This document shows positions 23,131 through 37,100 of a stretch of 64,000 nucleotides of DNA, in pieces. Position 1 is the stretch's first letter; the number at the start of each line of letters is the position of its first letter. The position numbers were made by a program, and so were the translations under genes. The stretch comes from Varanus komodoensis (Eukaryota > Chordata > Lepidosauria > Squamata > Varanidae). The stretch is taken from positions 2,189,622 through 2,253,621 of the forward strand of contig NW_025336126.1 in the NCBI RefSeq assembly GCF_004798865.1. Direction: 5' to 3'. The notes below the pieces were generated by a model, which saw only the letters and a program-made list of their open reading frames with translations, searched no databases and was not told the origin of the DNA.

Positions 23131-26100
23131 AACCGGGACATGGCAGGGTCCAGCAGATGAGAAGGTGGCAGCCAAGGCTTTTGGCTGTTTTTTATTAAAA
23201 TTCTATTCTGTCCTCTCTTAAGGGACTCAGGAAGGAGTCATGGCTCCAGTTTCCCCAGAACACGCTTCCAGACCCACCCAAAGAGAGCCAGGTGTCCCTT
23301 TCTCCACCATTTCTACCCCACAATCCTTTCCAAGAACCAAGGAGTTCTGACTTTCTTTGAAGGCCTTTTCTAAGCTGCTTGGAGCAAGGTTAGGTGTTGC
23401 CCACAATACATGCAAGGCCTGCTTTGTGAGATCCACAATTCTTTTGAGCAGGAATGTACAGGTAACCAAGGGGCTAATATGTTATTACAGCAAAACTCAT
23501 TTAATATTTAATTGCATTATTTGTTACTGGAATTGAGGTGCTTCCAAATGGAGGACTCTCATTTGTACTGTTTGAAAAGCATTCTGCAATTCTGGTTTTT
23601 TCCTCTCCTTAAGCAGATCTAGTTAGTGTGGTAAGAAAAGAGATGAAAGAAGCGGTGGGAAAACACAAGTATGATGACATCTGGGTCCTGTGTAAAATTC
23701 CATGGATGAGGTTGGCTGATTGCACAATCAAAACCTTGCCAGGAGCAAGCCAAGAAATTTTCTGAATGTGTTAGTTAGTGCTCAAGGAACTGATTTTAGA
23801 AAGCCACTGGTTTTCTTTGGTCAACTTTCAGGCTGAAAGGGTTTGGAATGTATTACACGATGTAAACTGGACAACATGTTCCTCGTTATTGGATCATTCA
23901 ACATAGAACCAAAAAGCAAATGTTACTGGTGTGTGATACACTTAACCGTTTACTGTTTGCATATTGCAAAATACAAACTACATAAAGGCGTTGGGCATTT
24001 GCCTCCCTGATCTGAAAAGCAGTCCTTGGAGAAATGTGCACGGTTTGTGAGTCTGGACTTGGTGCTGGGGTCAGGTGGGACTGGAGCGGAAAGTGGAGGG
24101 GGCACAGGGCCCACCCAAGGGATTTTGTGGCCCAGAGCAGGAAATGACCTCCACATGCAGAGTGCATATTATGCAAGGCCACTGAGGCAAAATGACCCGC
24201 CATCCTTTCCCTGCTCCCTGGCAGTAGAAATAAACCATTTATAAATAAAAAAAGGAGCATTTGCCACCTTTTCATGACCCCCTTCCCAAAGGCACTGTCC
24301 AGTTGGAATGGAAGGCTCTGAAACTTCTCTTTTCCTCTCCCCATCTGGTTACCAACGGAGGAACAGAGCGTTCTTGCCAGAGGTATGGAGCGATCACTTT
24401 CAGAGGGCCTTCCGTTACTCCCTCTATTTTTGCTCCTCACTCCCAGTTTTTCCTCTTTGCGTCACCTGCTTTTCCTCTAGGCTCCCCGCTGAACAAACTT
24501 AGGGTGGCAGCCACATGAAATTACACGATCGGCCACTTGTGGCTGTTGGTCCACACATGGCCAAACCCTGCTTTAGTTACTTGGATGGTGCTAAGAGGAT
24601 GAATTGCTGGCACCCCCCCCCGCCCCATCCCATTGCAGTGAAGGGGCTAGAAGAGGCCTCCTTGCAAAAGGATGGCTTGGCTGTGGGCGACTGGGGCTCC
24701 CCGCTGTAGCAGGCGTGTGCTTCAGTGTGGAAAGTGGAAGAGGGAAGCAAACACGGGGAGGGGAGTAGAGGTAAATTGTTCAGGTATTCAGTGTGGCACA
24801 GGTAGGGGAAGAGGGGCTTGTGATGCAGAGGCAGAAAACCGCGACACAAAAGTGCCGCCTGCTTGTTGGGGCCAAGCCCATCGCTTGCAAACAGCTGGGC
24901 CTGCCTTTATGCGCACAGGGAAGCAGCAGTGTCCCCGCAGTTGGAAGCACTTTCTGCTGCAATGTCATCCGGATATTTTAGGGATGGCTGCATGAGCTGT
25001 CAGTAGCCAGTGAGGCACATGAACTCTCTGCGCACACTCAAAGGCAACCAGTCCTTCAAAGAGTGAACCCAGTGCCTTCGTGTCAACAGAAATGGAGCCA
25101 CTGAGAGACAAGAAGGAGGTATTACTGTCTTTGAACAAATCCTCCAAAAAGAGGGGGCGAACACCCTCAAACCCTGCCCAAACAATGGTTACCAGAAGCC
25201 ATGGAAAGTTGGCTGTCAGGTGGAAAAGACAAGCTTAGAAGTGAGCCAGCTGGAAGGGAAGAAACTGAATTGTGTTTCCTGAGACTGAAACGTTTATAAT
25301 ATCTTGAAAGAAGGCATTGAGGGCTGGAACTTTAAGGATATGCAGCAGCTTTCTCAGTCGGGCATAGGTTATACTCCAACTCCCTTAATTCTCCTGGACG
25401 GACTGACACATCTGGAGAGTACCAGGTGGAGAAGGCAGCCATATTGTGCCATGTTGTTGTGGGATCTACTTGTGTCTCTTTGTTTCTTCACAGGTAGCAG
25501 TCAGGAAAAGAAGACATGGGTTAGGGTCATTATGAGACAGGGAGAGAAGTGATCTGATGTGATTATTCCAGGTAGACTCAATGCAACCATTGTCCTTGTG
25601 TCTCTCTGTGCAGACTTCAGATCAAAGCAGGGGGCTGCCCCATGCCATACTTGCGAAGACCCAGAGTGAGCGAGGTAGGTGCTCACTGGGTCCCCTTTGC
25701 CCTTTCCCAGCGGCTGCTGTCGGGCCACAGGGAGTGTTTCTTCACACAACAGGTGTCACCTGTTGCCAGCCGTCCAGGCCCGCGCTGGATTTCACTGACG
25801 CGGCGGATCAGGTTCTGACCAGGGTATTTAAAGTCAGACACGCTCCCTGCCCTGCCCCCTGCTTTGGGCCCTGCCCCCGTGGCACCACCCTCGACCCACC
25901 TTCCCCTGGATCCCCACCAGCTTTCCGATGTCAGCAAAAGGTTGCATGTGTGGATGGGATGTGAGCCCAAACTTCTGTCGGTTTGTATGCGCTCGGCAGA
26001 GAAAGCGAGGCAGCCCGCTGCTGCGACTGGATGAGCAAGACTGCCCCCTCTTGGGCGTAGATGGAAACAACACATGCCCTTCACAGCAATGGAGCAGCAC

Positions 26101-26639
26101 ACATTTGCGTGAGGCAAAGTGGGAGAAACAGAATGACTGTGTAACACAAGAAGCTTGTGGATGTGAGGAAGGAAAGAGATAATTGTGTGTGACAGAAGGT
26201 CATATCTCATCATGCACTTCGTTCTCGCATCCGTGGATGCCCGAGTAAAAAATGCATGTTGATAGCAAGAGTGTGCTTACACGAAGTGCTGCTTTTCTCC
26301 TTAAAGCTGATGCTCACCGAATGCCTCCCTTTTCCCACTCACTGCCTGTGTGCATTGTCAAGAGAAAAGTGAGTGATTTACACAAGCAGGTGCCCCTTGA
26401 GCAGTGACGCAGTACGTTGGAATTTTGTCCTCTGGTTATCCATAACTTGACAGACACAAAACTCATGTGCATGCTGGGGACAATTGTGTGGCCAGTGAAT
26501 GATGGGTGAGAAAGCTGGAGGTCTGGAGTGAGACTTGTCTCACAGCGCATGAAACACAGCTGGCCTTATTGGTGATAACTCATAGTCAGTGAGGTATGGA
26601 GTAGCAACGTGAGAAATCTAGTCTTCAATCTGCCATGAA

Positions 26640-26765
26640 GTTCACTGGGTGATTTCAGGAAGTCCCAGCCTAACCTACCTCACCAGGTTGTTGTGAGGAT
26701 AAAAATGGAGTGGAGGAGAACTTTCACAAGAGGAAAAAGGTGGGATATAAATGCAGTATAATAAC
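26640..26765 (+). mobile_element. MIR-like SINE, 3' half
   Basis: CTAACCTACCTCACCAGGTT followed by GTTGTGAGGATAAAAATGGA and GTGGGATATAAATGC. Confidence 0.65.
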
Positions 26766-27330
26766 AGGAGTTCAGAAGAGTACACAGTTCTAATGTAGGA
26801 AGCCCCGGATTCAATCTTTTTTGGTTGTTCTACTTAAAAGAATCTTATGTCCCAGGGCCAGAAATATCTCTGGCTGAAGACACTGGGCACCAGCTAATAT
26901 GCAGAGTTCACTGGCTTTCAGGCGCCTTTGCCTTGAATCAAAGCAGGCATTCTTCTTCCATGTGAGAGGGGAGTTTGTGCAGCATACGTGATGCAGAATG
27001 AGCAGATTGTCTCTGCACGAGGATGTGTCTGACATTCTGAGGACTGTGCGACGTCCCCATTTCTCCGGGGATTGGGGGAATATGCGGAGTGGGGCCCGTG
27101 GCCACATTTGGCAGGGGGATGGTGTGGGATCAGGGTCTCATGAGCCTGAGCTAAAACTCCCACTTGTGTAGGCTGAATGAACTCTGCTCTTTTGCTTGCC
27201 CTTGTGCCCCCGCCACCCCCGGAGAGGTCTCAGGTGAATGGTTCTGGATTTTCACACCTTGGCTGCAATATCCTTCGTCTCTTCCAAAACCAGGCTCTTC
27301 GTATGGTTCCTTTTGCTGGGAGTGCCACAG

Positions 27331-27353
27331 TGTGTGTGTGTGTGTGTGTGTGT
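27331..27353. repeat. (TG)n microsatellite
   Basis: Eleven and a half TG units in otherwise unique intergenic sequence. Confidence 0.95.
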
Positions 27354-27761
27354 AAGGGGATGGGATGAGCTCATAGGTCTTTCCCAGGCTCAGATTTCAG
27401 AAATTAATTCCAGAAGCAGCCGTAGGCCTGACACTGTGGACAAAGATAGCACTTGTGGTCTGGGACAATGGAAAAGAGGCACGTCCCAGAGACAGCTAGG
27501 CCTGTATTGAAGACACCAAAGAACCCCACGCCCTGGCTTCCAACCTCTGTATATCTGACACACACACTTTTTCTCACATGCACTCACACTTAAAAGGAGA
27601 TCGATATATCCTACTGAGGATGCTGCAGCCAGAATTCTTGTTCTTGCCCCTCCCCAACCACTTCCTACAGCCCCACCTTCTGCCCTTGGGAGGGTGTCCA
27701 TACAGGAAATTCCACCTCACATCAACATACTTGTCTAGTTTTCTTTGTCACAATTAATAAT

Positions 27762-27767
27762 TTTATT
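27762..27767 (-). promoter_or_regulatory. RASIP1: Candidate poly(A) signal of RASIP1
   Basis: AATAAA on the minus strand, about 355 bases after the RASIP1 stop codon. A 3' UTR of roughly 380 bases would result. The region is AT-rich here and the hexamer is isolated, so this is reasonable but unproved. Confidence 0.5.
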
Positions 27768-28121
27768 ACGGAGGAGGAATACATAGTTGGCTAGAAACAG
27801 TTACGATCTAAGGCCAAACGGAACTGCAGTGTTTCGAGATGGGAAGAATTTATGATTTCTCTCAAATTTCCAACTTGGTTCTTGAGAAGACCAGTGCCTG
27901 GCACCAGAGAGCATGGGTACAAAGAGGCAACAGCAGCCAAGGGGCCTTGGACGGAATGCTGGGTCTTTTGTGGCCTTGGATGGAATGATGGGTCTTTGAC
28001 CTTTCAGGACAATCCTGGATTCTGCCTTTTCCAAAGATCGCCACCCTCCACTGAGGGTTGTTCTTACAGGAGCTTCCTGAGGACTGTGATTCTTCTTCAA
28101 CACCAGCATGTACCCCACTTC

Positions 28122-31100
28122 TCACTGGCTGGGATCCAGCCCATATGCTGCCCTCTGGTTGGCTGGGAGAGACTCACGCTCCAGCTCCCAGAGGAAGCGG
28201 CGCAGGCGGACCAGTTGGCGGTGGAGGGAGTCATCTGACACAGGCTCCGAGAGACGCAAGCAGAACCCATCACATGGCAGAATCAGGGGTGGGTGCTCGG
28301 TGAAACTCTCAAATATGTCACCTGGAACAGAATTAGACATTTTTTTAAAAAGAGGCTCTGACATACAAGCCATTCTCGAGACGGTGCCCAGAGTCTGTCT
28401 TGAATATTTCTGTACCCAGGCGAGTTTTTTTTTTTTTTTAAACCTGAAGTCTAATTTCTCAATTTTTTAAACAAAACACTGGAATTTCTCAGCTTGTATT
28501 CCACACTTTTCCCCAGTGCTAAAGGAAGCACAAGATATCAAATATGTTCATGTCCTATTTCACATGTCTTGGGGCAGAGCAGGGGCATCTCTCAGTTATT
28601 TTGCACCCTGTCCTTCTAAACTTAATTGCCATGCAGAAGATGATGGGAAGGAGAGTGTTGCACCAGGTAGAAAGGAGAGAGTTAAATCTTCCTTACTGCA
28701 CTCTCCCTAGAAAGTGCCCTCTGCATGACAATTAAGCTGAGGAGAAATATGCCCTGGTACCAAAGGAAATGCAGGGCTCAGTGGAATAGGTCTGGGGCTC
28801 TGGGATATTCATTCCAGGCTTGTGCCCCAGGGGCCACATCTAACAATGCTTTACAAACCCAGAGGGAAATACAGGTCAGCACAGGATGAGTAGCTACCTA
28901 GCTACCATGCACGTATGCAGTGATGAAAAGAGAAAGCGTTGCTTGGTGAATTTCTGCCTGCCAAGTGGCTATAGCTTCCATACAGCTGGAAGTGCCTGAT
29001 CTTCTGGTGCACCGCCCAGAAAGCTTCAGCTGCAGGTGGTACAGAAATGCAGTATAGTTATAAATATTGGGCAGAGATGTCAGACGGTGATTAGCAGTCA
29101 AGTGACAGCAAAGGAGTCTCTCCACTTACTGTGTGCAATCTCGTCTCTTTCCTTTTCCGACGGGTCCCAGCACTCGGGGGGGACACGGCCTGGTCCCAGC
29201 TGGTAATTCCTGAGCACGTGCTGCAGCTGGGCTGGTGACAGGGCAGGATAGTCATCTCTCAGGCGGGACCAGGGTGTCTGTGTGCGGGCAGAACAAACCA
29301 GAAGAGTGCTTAGCAAGAGCTGCTGGCAGGCAAGCCCCCCTGATCACAACATACATGATGGACATCGCTAACCAGCTACTCTTCCAAATGTTTGTCAAAG
29401 GGCTCGAAACTAGGATCATCACCCACTTTTTAAAAAGCATTGCTGACGGCTCCTATGATGCTATTTGATTAGCTAATTTTTAAAATGTGAAATTCCTTTG
29501 GAATAAAACAATCGTTTCGAAAGAAAGGGGTATGCTTCTTTGCTGATGGTAACAGGCAGCAACTGTAAAGGAAAAAACTGGGTGACTTTGGGCCATTCAT
29601 ACATTCTCAGCCCAACCTGCCTCACAAGGTTGCTGTTGGGAGCATAAGAACATCAGCAAAGCCACACTGGGTCAGACCGAAGGTCCATCCAGTCCAGCAT
29701 TCCATATGCACAGTGGCAAACCAGCTGCCCACAGGGTCGTTCAAGCGGGATGGGCGCAAAGCCCCCACCTGCCCAAGCTCCTCCGCAACTGGTGGATGTG
29801 GGCATGGGGGGGGGGATTATGGAAGCAGCAAATAAATGTGTTCCTTGATCAATCAGGTGTATTTTCTTTGCTCATCAAGAGGTTTTTCTGAACTGATCCA
29901 ACTGATCAATCAATCAATCTGAGCCAAAATGGGCAAGAAGGGCACCTAACTCATACCCTCCTGGCCGCAGGGCCCAACCTCTCACTTACTAGGCATTTCC
30001 CCAGCCAAATCAACTTAAACTCAGACATGATATATCACAAGCAGATGCAGTGGAGGAATTAAATCAATTAAGATGGATCATAGAAACAAACTGTAGCCTG
30101 CTATTTGCATGAATTTAGAATGTTTGCACGACTTTTGTATCTTTGTATGAATTTACTTTGCTTCTTGCAGAGATGGAGAAGGACAAAGAGCTATGCTGGT
30201 ACATACACACACACAAAGATACATGGCTACACATATCCAATCTCTGAAATTTTATCATTGTGCATACTGTTTTGAGTTTGTCTTCACTACCATTAAAAGG
30301 AAAGCTGAGATTTTCCGAGCTCAGCAGCAAAATTGGTGCTTAATGAATCACAAGAACACACAGCTGTCTCCATTAAGGCACAGGAGAGGGTAAAAATGTT
30401 ATGAATGTGGTATTCTCTCGTAGGTTCTCTTCCAAAGGAAACAAACGTTTTAAAGACAGCCCTGAGCTGCGCACTTTGAGAGGAAGGGCGGAGTGAACGA
30501 TGCTCCCCTCCTCTGTCCTTTCCGCCAGCTGTCTCCAGATCAAAGCTGACATTTTTTTATGTGGAAAACTTTCCCTTGAGCTGCTGCCTCTCTCCTGAAG
30601 CCCAGCAAGGGAGAAAGAAAGGCCTGATGGTTCACCTGCAGCAAACTGCTTTTCGGCAAGCAGAGCAGGTTGGCTGTGGTGCTGAGCTTGCGGAAGAATT
30701 CGGTGGCGATGTCCCCGAGGCCCACCCCCTGTAGCCAGTCCAACACCAGGTCCAGGTTCGTTCGGATCTGCACTGCCTTGGCCCATTGGAACAGGGACTG
30801 AGACCCACCTGGGGAAAATGGAGGAAAGGGGCTTGAGAATTATGTCTGGCCAAGAACTCTTGAGTGCAACCTTCCCTACAAATCACTCAGGCTTGACACC
30901 ACCCACTCTGCAAATGCTGAAGGAGGCAGCTGCCCCACAGGCCGGCCGGCTGATTTCCTGTCCTGCTTGGGGGCAGCCCTGAACTCTGGGACAGGCAGGA
31001 AACAGCCGGCTTCCACCAGACACCAGAAGAGAAAATAGGAGGAAACCAGAGAGGGAGGGCTGAGAGGGGGCTGATTCTTTTCCCTGCTTAGCAGAAAAGC

Positions 31101-34100
31101 ACAGAACTTGAGAGGGTTCTAGTTCTCCCCATGCCCTATTTTGTGCACCCAGCCAAAAGAGGCTCTTGCTTCTGGTAGTGTCTATGAATGCCTCCTCCCC
31201 TGCTTTTTATTCTGCATTATCAAAATGCATCTCATAAATGACACCCTGCATCCCAAGAAGTCCCTGGGGGCCAAATTGCAGTGGTGGACAAGGGTGAAGG
31301 CAAAACAGGGTAGGAATGCAAGGCAGGACTAAAATACTTCCATTTCTAGGACAGTTCAGGCTGACATTCTTAATCACAGTAACTAAGCCTTAGGAGAGGC
31401 ATTTTAATCTTTTAGAATGGGGGGGGGTGTGAAGGGGGGATATGGAAAAGCTGAGAAACCATCAAATGACCACAGGTTGGAGAAAACAAATTGGGGCCAA
31501 GGGAAGGGGCATAGCCATCTGGAAAGCATGGAAGGAAAGATTTGGGCCTGGCAGAAAAAGTGACAAAGAGTTCAGGCCTATGCATGTTCAGATATTAAAA
31601 ATTCCTACCTCTCCCAGCACTCCCCAGACAGCCATGCAATTTCTGCAGGCAATTCTCAGAATTTTTAACCTCTAAAGAAAGTGCACGTATATCACACAGA
31701 ACTGAAACACCTTGGGCTACTTCAAATAATAAAACTATAAAACCCTGAAACTTGGAATCTTTTTTCTGCTGAGTTATTTGGATGTTCTCCAGTTTTGACC
31801 ATGGGGCTCTAGCACATCAAATCCTCACAACTCCTTTTTCATTATAGCTAGACTCTTTTCCCCACCCACTTCCCCACCACCTCGCCAAAGCCCTCATCTT
31901 TTCCTTCTGGTTTCCATAAATCCTTTGCCCCTTCAGAAGCCCGAAGATCACTTGTTGAACAAGTGCTTCTATTTTGCTGCCCCCTTCTGTCTGAAAGTTA
32001 CACCATCTCCAAAACAGGGCTGACCCAGCCCAACCATTAGGCAGAAAGGGGCAGCTGCCATGGGTGGCAGGTGCACTGGGAGACAGTGGCAAAGGCCTCC
32101 AGGCTCTGCCTCATGATCTCTCCAGCTGTTCCCAACTGTGGAAGGACAGAGCTGTGAACACAACACAGCCTGTCTCAGGCCCTCTAAACGAGCCTTCCGC
32201 TTCAGAAGAGATGCCACATCTCTTTCAAAAACTACTTTTCATGTGAAGACTTATTTCTGACACCCAACTGCATAACAGCAGTCCTTCCCCTATTTAGCCT
32301 TCTCTCTATAGCCCTTGGAGTGGCCATATCTCCTCTTTTATGGAAGACCATCCTCTGCTTGAAGGGCTGCTCTGTCCGGTTCCAGTTTAAAGTGAAAGAA
32401 CCTTCAGAATGGTTGTTCATCCACAGTTTGCATCACTATTTCAGTTATAGTAATTATTTCTACATTTGTGTTCATAAATACAGAATAGCTTATTTAAAAC
32501 TTATGCAAAATGGTGTCCTCTTCCTCAGCGGTAAGTGGCCATCCTCCCCTTCCTCTGGTGCTTCACCTATGGCCATTGGTCATACTGGCTGGGCTTAGTC
32601 CAGTTCCTCTGGCACGGTTGCACAACGCTGCTCCCAGGGCTGGCCCAAGACCAAGATGGCTTCCCTGCTCTCATTCCATGCAGAGGAGCCAGCCACCCTC
32701 GCAGTTCAATCTGACATACACGGTTGGTGGTGGGATGGTGCCCACTCCTCATCTGAGGGCAGCAGGCTAGTTCAGGATGCTCAGGCCAGGCCACACAACA
32801 CATAACTTTGTCCCCTCGCCTCAATTTCCCCCTACTTCCATCCCAAGAAGCCAGAGGATTATTCTATGCCTACCTCTTTCCATGAGGGTGTTAAAGAGTG
32901 AAGCATTGGAGAAGAAGAAAAGGTATCCAAAGGTCTGTGAAACAAGGTCAGGATGTAGGCCACAGTCGCGGGTGAGCTCCAGCGTCGCCTGGTAGATGGC
33001 AAGGGTCCCACGGATTCCCTCGGGCATACGACTGAGCTCTGGCACATGGGAGAGGTCAGCTGTGGCTGTGAATGGGTTACTGTCGAGCAAGGCGGGAAGG
33101 GCCGAGTAGAGAGTCTGCCAGGAAAGGAAGGATTAGAAATGCAAAGGGAAGGGCAGTGGGTGGGAAGGGAGGAAGAGCTGGACCAGGCTGTGGCTTCAGG
33201 AAATGTTCACTCACCTTGGTGAGGTAGTATACAGACTGCTGGAACGTGGACATGATAACTTCATCCAAGACAACCATGGCCTCATCACACGTCTCCAGGT
33301 CACTGGAGAGCAATGGACTGTGGGAAACTCCTGAAGGGGATGGAAGTGAAAGTCTGAAGGCATAACTTCTCTACAGACCACCTAACTAGTTGCACAATCA
33401 TTTGCTCTCCCAGAGGAACCCTGGGAGCTGTAGGTCAGAGCATCTCTTTTGGAACATTCTCAGAATTATCTTCAAGCGACAATTCCCAGATTCCTTAAGG
33501 AGTAACTTAGCAACAGGATACAGCAGGGGTGAGCAAAAAGTACTTTTTTCAGTAGTCTGAGCTTCAGTTCCCAACATTCCTGACCTTTGGCCATGCTGGA
33601 AGAGGCTTCTGGGAGCTGAAGTCCTAAACACTGGGAGGTCTACCTTCTGTCCAACTCCTGGTATAAAGCAGTCAGATGTGTGGGACTGCAACTCCCAACA
33701 GCCACACTGACTTGGAATGGTGATAGTTGCAGTCCAACACGTCTAGAGAGCACCAGGTCAGGGAAGCCTGGTACAAAGCCCCATAATATGCCTGTTGTAT
33801 ATAAGCCATAAGCTTCCTTGTTCCCTTGGCCTTTCCAAAGAACTCAGGAGTCCTGGACCCTCACCACCCAGCTCCTTAACACTAGTGAGCCTCCAGAACC
33901 TATCTCAGAAAAGCAAGGGGTCCTGTCTTCTTGGCTATCTATTCTGGTCTCTTCTTAGGAAAACCTCCTTTGGCCCCTACAGACTAAAAGATGTTGGCCT
34001 CACCCTCCAAGTCCAGGTCTTTTTCAATGTCCAGAACTCTCTTCTGCACCAGGTTGAGCAGCTCCATTGAGTTGGCCATCCAGAGCATAAGGGGGCGCAA

Positions 34101-37100
34101 GTCAGCGGCCACTTCCTCCACGCCAAGATTTCCTGATTCGCCTTTGTCTTGCTGGCTGCAAAGGTTAGCAGATAGAGCTGGGGCGATCAGTGCTGAGTGA
34201 AGCGGGGGCTCTCACCTGCCACCAAGAAGCAGCTGATTCCTGGCTGGGGTGTTCAAACAACAGCTGGCCTGGATAGTTTGAATTCGAGCCATTCCACTGT
34301 TTTTCAGGGTTCACGTGGAGTTCATAGCTTTTCTTGAAGTTTGTGAACTTTGCTTCCAAAGGACATAGGAGTATGGTTTCCTCTGCTTAGTTCCTTTTTC
34401 ACTTACAGTTTGCCTTCCACGATTGCAATTTTGCTAGTACCAAGCTTTAAGGATGTTCTAATGTATAATTTGGCAAACAATGACTTTGCCTCAGGATATT
34501 TTTATGGGCCTTTCTGGACAATTGAATTACAATGTCGCCAATGTGCAGTTGTTATGTTACCCATTTTTGCAGCCAGCCCCAACAACCATCCCACAAAACA
34601 GAATTTCTGCTGCAGAGAAGCTGTGTTCACTCTTGAGCTACATCTGAACCGCAGGCCAATTATCTCCCAGTGGTTGTGTTTCCCCCTCTCAAGCCTGCAA
34701 CATACACGTGCCCCAATCTTCTCCAACCTGGTGCCCTCCAGTTGTGCTGGACTGCAACACCCATCATTCTCAGCCAGCACGGCAACTGTGTGTTTCACCT
34801 CCTGCTCCTCTCTACTCAGATCTTTCTGCGTGAGGATTTCTTCCCCCTGAAATCAAATGCTCTCCTCTCCCCATCAATACATCTGCTTTTACAAATCAGG
34901 GTGACCATGGGAGACCAGGTGCTTTAAAAACACACATACTAACTAGAGCATATATAAACTAGCATATGCAAAACTGTGCTTTGTTTGTTTGTTTGTTCTG
35001 TGGTCCTGAGCCTCCAACCATTTTGGTACCTAGCACCACTGCTGGTAGCCTACAGCCATCAATTACACCTGGTAACCATGAACAGTCTAGCATGAATTGG
35101 TATAACCCCCTTCGAAAGCCCTTTCGGCTAGTGGTCCTCACATCTTGCTACAGCTCATTCCCGTGACTATGTGCTCCAAGAAGATGTTCCCTAGAAATGG
35201 CAGAGGACATACATTTATTTGCCTGAAGGCAGTAATCTCCCCTAACCCTTATTTCACAGGTGGAGGAAGGGACGCACTTTATAATGCACCTTTTATACCA
35301 GCCTTCCCCAAACCGATGTCTTCCAGATGCATCAGGCTGCAGCTCTGTGTTGTGGAAGGCAGTTTTGTGCCAAGGATTGTTACCAAATGCTACCCACTCA
35401 TTATTACAGAAGTTGATTAAGAACATTAAGGAGAGTACTACCAGATCAGACCAACGCCTGTGGAGTCTGGCACCCTGTCTTCCAAAGTAGCGCTCCTGAT
35501 GCCTCTGGAAAGCCCATGTGCCGGCCACGAGGGCAATCAATACTCGCACTCCCCAGCCAGAGGCATGCGGCCCCAGACAGATATGGATCAACCAGTGATG
35601 CTGGGGCAGCAGGACTGGCACTGCCATGTGGCAGAAGCTGGGAGGCGACAGCAAGGTGTCACAGGGTGACTGTGGACTGCCCTGTACCTTCTGGGCTGGC
35701 TTGCAGACTTCAGGTGTAGTGGGGGAGGCTGCCCCATTGCCAGCGTTGAAGAAAGATTCAACTGCCAGTCCGGCCGGCTTTCATGCCCGGAAGGGGAAAG
35801 GGTGCCATCTTGTCCTTTGCTTCAGACAGCAGCATGCCTTGGGCAGGCCCTGAACAAGCACCACCCCAAGACACACTGATTTGCAGAGCACCACCCACTA
35901 GCAGACAAGTACAAAACAAACTTCGGCTCTTACTCACTTTTCTGGCTGCCGATCCCCAATTTCTTTTATTTTCTCCTAGAAGGAAGGATGTGAAGAAAAT
36001 AAAATTAATTATGGTGGACATTTCTACCTTATTTCAAAGAGCTCACATAGGAAGCTTCTTTCGTATGCAGATACTGGTTGGGTCTGAATCTGCTTAACTG
36101 TGGAGGTGGAACTAGTTCAGTTGCCATTGGAAAGGGATAAAGACTAGAATTTTGCTTCTTAAAAAAACCTTAGTCATGATATTTTTAAGTCACCCTACAG
36201 TAAAACAATAATGGTGCTGCACAAGAAAATAATTTTAGAAATCAGTATAAACAAGGCATGGATTGGAATGCATTGAGGTTAAGCATATAGCTGTATACAT
36301 TTTTCTATACACATATATGTAGTTGTGTATTATAGAAACCCAAACTGTATTTTCAGAATAATGAGTACAAATTAAGTAAATTTCTGTTCAGGTTTTTTAA
36401 AGACGGTAGGTAAGAGAGAGCAAGCAAGGAGGCAGAAAAGCATGGAGAAGTTTCCAAGTCTTATCCACTACCAGAAGGACTAACATCTTGCTACTGCTGC
36501 AGCTTCTTTTTTTAATAAAAGCAAAGGTACCGGGTTTCATTCCATGGTTGACTATCAAATCTATATTGCAGACATACAGGAAGACCCAAAAAGTAGCACC
36601 AAAAGGGAATGGGAGTTGTTCTAAAGGAAAGATATAAAACCTCCTGTCTGGCAGACCAGATCTAGGCTGTCAGAAATCCCAGACCATCCTTCTAGAATTC
36701 CACACCTCCTTCCTCTCCCTCCATCTCTTCCCTGCCCCACGATCATTTGATGGTTTCATGGCTCTTGTGCATTTTTCCCATTCGAAAAGGTTGAAATGTT
36801 TCTCCTAAGCCTTAGTTGCTGGCATTAAAAGTGTTAAGTTAGAATAGGCTGCCCTGGATGGGGTAGGTAAATCTGCTGTCCCAGACTGCAGCCCCTAAGA
36901 GCTTCCCTGAAACTAAATCTGGCCCCGGGCTCAAAGAGGTTCAACGCTGCAGTCCTAAGAGAAGTGAAGGGCCCCAGCGTGGGGTGAAAACACACAAGCC
37001 GAGCTGTATGACAATCATTACCCAAACAGCCTCCTTGACCAGCTGAGCGATCCTGGCTATCAACCTGGGCAGTTGTCCTGGCTCCAGTTCCCGGGCTGCG

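Larger units (their letters stand above)
23131..27761. other. Intergenic space between RASIP1 and MAMSTR
   Basis: About 4.6 kb without a supported gene. It holds a MIR-like fragment at about 26640-26765 and a TG run at 27331-27353. The rest looks unique. Open frames here are short, lack splice partners and match nothing I recognise. Confidence 0.6.
28322..37021. other. RASIP1 introns, 3' half of gene
   Basis: Introns between the exons listed for RASIP1. They contain a MIR-like piece (29570-29640), family A repeats (29641, 35418), inverted-repeat fragments around 33410-33760, 34720-34800 and 35293-35390, and a TTTG run near 34980-34998. No further gene is supported. Confidence 0.6.

Noticed and set aside
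22299-23198. A 299-codon open frame on the plus strand and similar long minus-strand frames in the CpG island
   Set aside because: Stop codons are rare in GC-rich DNA. The translations are Pro/Arg/Gly/Ala-rich with no domain, and competing frames of similar length run on both strands.
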